Part shown: one piece after another, positions 6,695 through 8,511 of the stretch
How positions within the stretch are numbered: position 1 is the first letter of the stretch
Layout: each line of letters opens with the position of its first letter
NCBI GenBank assembly: GCA_045106675.1
Contig: JBGCFA010000309.1
Span: forward strand, 1-8,511
Direction: 5' to 3'
DNA length: 8,511 nucleotides
Origin: JBCAWW01 sp045106675
Lineage (GTDB): Bacteria; Bacteroidota; Bacteroidia; J057
The notes under the pieces: model-generated
What the model saw: the letters and a program-made list of their open reading frames with translations, nothing else
Told to the model about the DNA's origin: nothing
Database searches by the model: none
Translations under genes and position numbers: made by a program

Positions 6695-8511
6695 CTATTT
6701 TGTATGCAAAAAGAGTTTCAAGCCTAAATAGAAATTGCGAGGCGCCCCAGGATAGTAATAACGTGGGGCGTTATTTCCAAAACTACCTGCATTGATCAAA
6801 AGCATCGAGGCATAGCGAGTATCGAAGATATTTTGCACTCCTCCATATATAGCCCAGTCGGTGCGTTCTCCGAAGGGGGCCTCCCAATCAAGTCGCAAAT
6901 TCCAGAGAGAATATGCTTCTGAGTAGGCGACATTGTCGTCCCTTAAAGGCATCGCATCGACAAAGCGATAATTGAGATTGACTTTGAAATCACCAAAAAG
7001 GGCATCAAGACCAGCATTGAGATGATGCGGGGGGATGCCGGGTAAAGCATTCCCGCTATAGTCTGCTTCGAGATCAACAAAGTCGCTGAAACGGTAGCGA
7101 GCAAAGGTATAGCTGGCAAATAGCCGAATTTCTGTTTGTGCTACTTTATACAATCGTTGATCGGCACTCAACTCAAAACCGATGTGGTCCGCTTTACCGG
7201 CATTGAGACCGATAAATTGATCATTGTCAGTGCGTCGAGCGACCAATAGGTTTTGTACGGGTAGATAAAAGACGGTAGTCTCTAAATAAGTTGCTTGATT
7301 TCCGGTACGATAACGCTGTCCTAACTCAAAATTCCAGCCGGATTCTGGTAGTATGTCTGGATTGATCTGGCCGTCAGGAGTCAAAGTTTCACTGAGCGTT
7401 GGCGGCGAAAAACCATGACTAACATTGCCGTATAGGTGCCAATATGGCTTTAATTGATAGTTGAAAGCGAGTCGTGGTGATATGGTAAACGGATATTGGT
7501 ATTGGCCACTGAGGTCAATGCTGTCAGCTGCAAAGACATCTTGATAGACATAACTGGTATGATTGAAATTCAGCCCACCTGTTAGATTTAAGCGTTCGCC
7601 AAGGGCTACATCTAACTGTGCAAATAGATTGATATACTGTCTCGTTTCGAGATTGTTGCTGAGGATATCGCCTAAGGTTCCGGCCCCGTCTGCATTGTCA
7701 GTGGTGAGCCATTGGTACGCTTCGCGGAACGCCTCCACCCCTACTTGCCAATTGAGTGATGTCTTAGCTAGCTCTTTTTGTCCAGCCATTCGAGTTCGCA
7801 AACCAAGATTTTGGCTTTGTTCCTGCAAGAGATTGAAAGGCCGCAGTTCGTAATTGCTGCGAAAACCGCCATAGACGCTACTGACCAATTGTAGATCGTC
7901 ATTGAATTGATGCTGGTAGGAAAGCCCCATGAGGAGTTTTTGATAGTCTTCAAATCCTTGAGAGCGATTCCAGGTGAAAGCTGCCTGGCTGGGATCTTCG
8001 ACAAAGTCAGTACTATCGATAGAGCTAGGGATAAAACCGAGGACATCTGCATAATTGGCGATGAAGCTAATTTGCCCTTTCTCTCCACTTTGCCATTTAC
8101 CACTGAGCCCTAAGCTTTGACGTTCGTAACGATTATTTTCACGAAAGCCTTCTTGACGGGTATCGGTATAGTGAATGCGCATGCCGCCTTGCTCTTGCTG
8201 CCAATTGCCCGAGGCTTGATAGCGCTGTAAACCAAAACTGCCTATCTGTGCCTGTAAACCTACTCCTGTTGTCTGTTGCCCAAAGTCCCGAAAGCGGAGA
8301 TTGATCGTTCCGGCGAGGCCGGCCCCATAAAGACTAGCAGCAGGACCACGGATCACTTCCACTCTCTCGATCATGCCCATATCGATATCTTCGATCGTAG
8401 TCTCCCCATCACCGGTGCTAAGGGGGATATCATCTAGATAAGCTCTGACTTTGGTGGTAGAAAAGAGAGAACGTGATCCGATCCCTCTGATAGTGATACG
8501 ATTGGTACCAA
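6695..8511 (-). CDS. TonB-dependent outer-membrane receptor, 5' end outside the window
   Basis: A partial gene for a 22-strand-barrel outer-membrane receptor that imports a ligand such as a siderophore or vitamin using TonB energy. The frame is open to the right edge: 604 residues are visible, and the ATG at 8380 is internal, because the 43 codons before it read as plug domain. Plug features in the visible numbering are NRITIRGIGSRS (3-14), LDDIPLSTGDGE (25-36) and ERVEVIRGPAASLYGAGLAGTINL (48-71), the classic end of the TonB plug. The barrel runs from about residue 75 to the end, with alternating aromatic strands and late YYYPGAPRNFYLGLKL. The signal peptide, any carboxypeptidase-like N-terminal domain and the TonB box lie off the edge. 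There is no SusC-type signature in the visible part. A FecA/siderophore-like receptor seems more likely than a glycan receptor, but the ligand is unknown. Confidence 0.93.
   Translation of the reverse strand, partial: GTNRITIRGIGSRSLFSTTKVRAYLDDIPLSTGDGETTIEDIDMGMIERVEVIRGPAASLYGAGLAGTINLRFRDFGQQTTGVGLQAQIGSFGLQRYQASGNWQQEQGGMRIHYTDTRQEGFRENNRYERQSLGLSGKWQSGEKGQISFIANYADVLGFIPSSIDSTDFVEDPSQAAFTWNRSQGFEDYQKLLMGLSYQHQFNDDLQLVSSVYGGFRSNYELRPFNLLQEQSQNLGLRTRMAGQKELAKTSLNWQVGVEAFREAYQWLTTDNADGAGTLGDILSNNLETRQYINLFAQLDVALGERLNLTGGLNFNHTSYVYQDVFAADSIDLSGQYQYPFTISPRLAFNYQLKPYWHLYGNVSHGFSPPTLSETLTPDGQINPDILPESGWNFELGQRYRTGNQATYLETTVFYLPVQNLLVARRTDNDQFIGLNAGKADHIGFELSADQRLYKVAQTEIRLFASYTFARYRFSDFVDLEADYSGNALPGIPPHHLNAGLDALFGDFKVNLNYRFVDAMPLRDDNVAYSEAYSLWNLRLDWEAPFGERTDWAIYGGVQNIFDTRYASMLLINAGSFGNNAPRYYYPGAPRNFYLGLKLFLHTK

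Noticed and set aside
6743..6770. Inverted repeat CGCCCC/GGGGCG near the 3' end of the receptor gene
   Set aside because: It lies inside the conserved codons for APRYYYPGAPRN; the symmetry comes from two APR-type codon sets and has no terminator tail.

Overview
The window looks like chromosomal DNA of a Bacteroidota bacterium. The secreted metallopeptidase ends in a type IX secretion (T9SS) C-terminal sorting domain, and that system is essentially restricted to this phylum. The TonB-dependent receptor, the tandem-domain universal stress protein and the Shine-Dalgarno-poor, A-rich leaders before several start codons agree with this. A marine or Saprospira/Lewinella-type relative is possible but not demonstrated.

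Layout. From the left edge to 1225 (minus strand) lies a dipeptide/oligopeptide-type ABC transporter ATPase with two fused nucleotide-binding domains. Its frame is cut by an in-frame TAG inside the second domain, 22 bases before an uninterrupted run of 17 A (minus strand). The same frame then resumes with a perfect Q-loop and runs off the edge. Divergent from it is a six-helix rhomboid protease (1293-1976, plus). A universal stress protein (2043-2897, minus) converges on the rhomboid across a hairpin terminator. Next come an upstream intergenic stretch with a small palindrome, an alpha/beta-hydrolase esterase (3055-3741, minus), and, divergent from that, a large secreted M4 (thermolysin-type) metallopeptidase (3796-6657, plus). 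A TonB-dependent outer-membrane receptor (6695 to the right edge, minus) converges on the peptidase. Its 5' end, including signal peptide and TonB box, lies outside the window.

How the genes may work together. The genes alternate in strand and do not form one operon. A loose nutritional theme can be drawn: a secreted protease digests proteins, the outer-membrane receptor imports a ligand, and an inner-membrane peptide-type ABC ATPase handles peptides. This is inference from neighbourhood only. No CRISPR array, tRNA, rRNA, insertion sequence or phage gene was seen, and no clearly new multi-gene system is visible. The most unusual feature is the interrupted ABC ATPase at the left edge.
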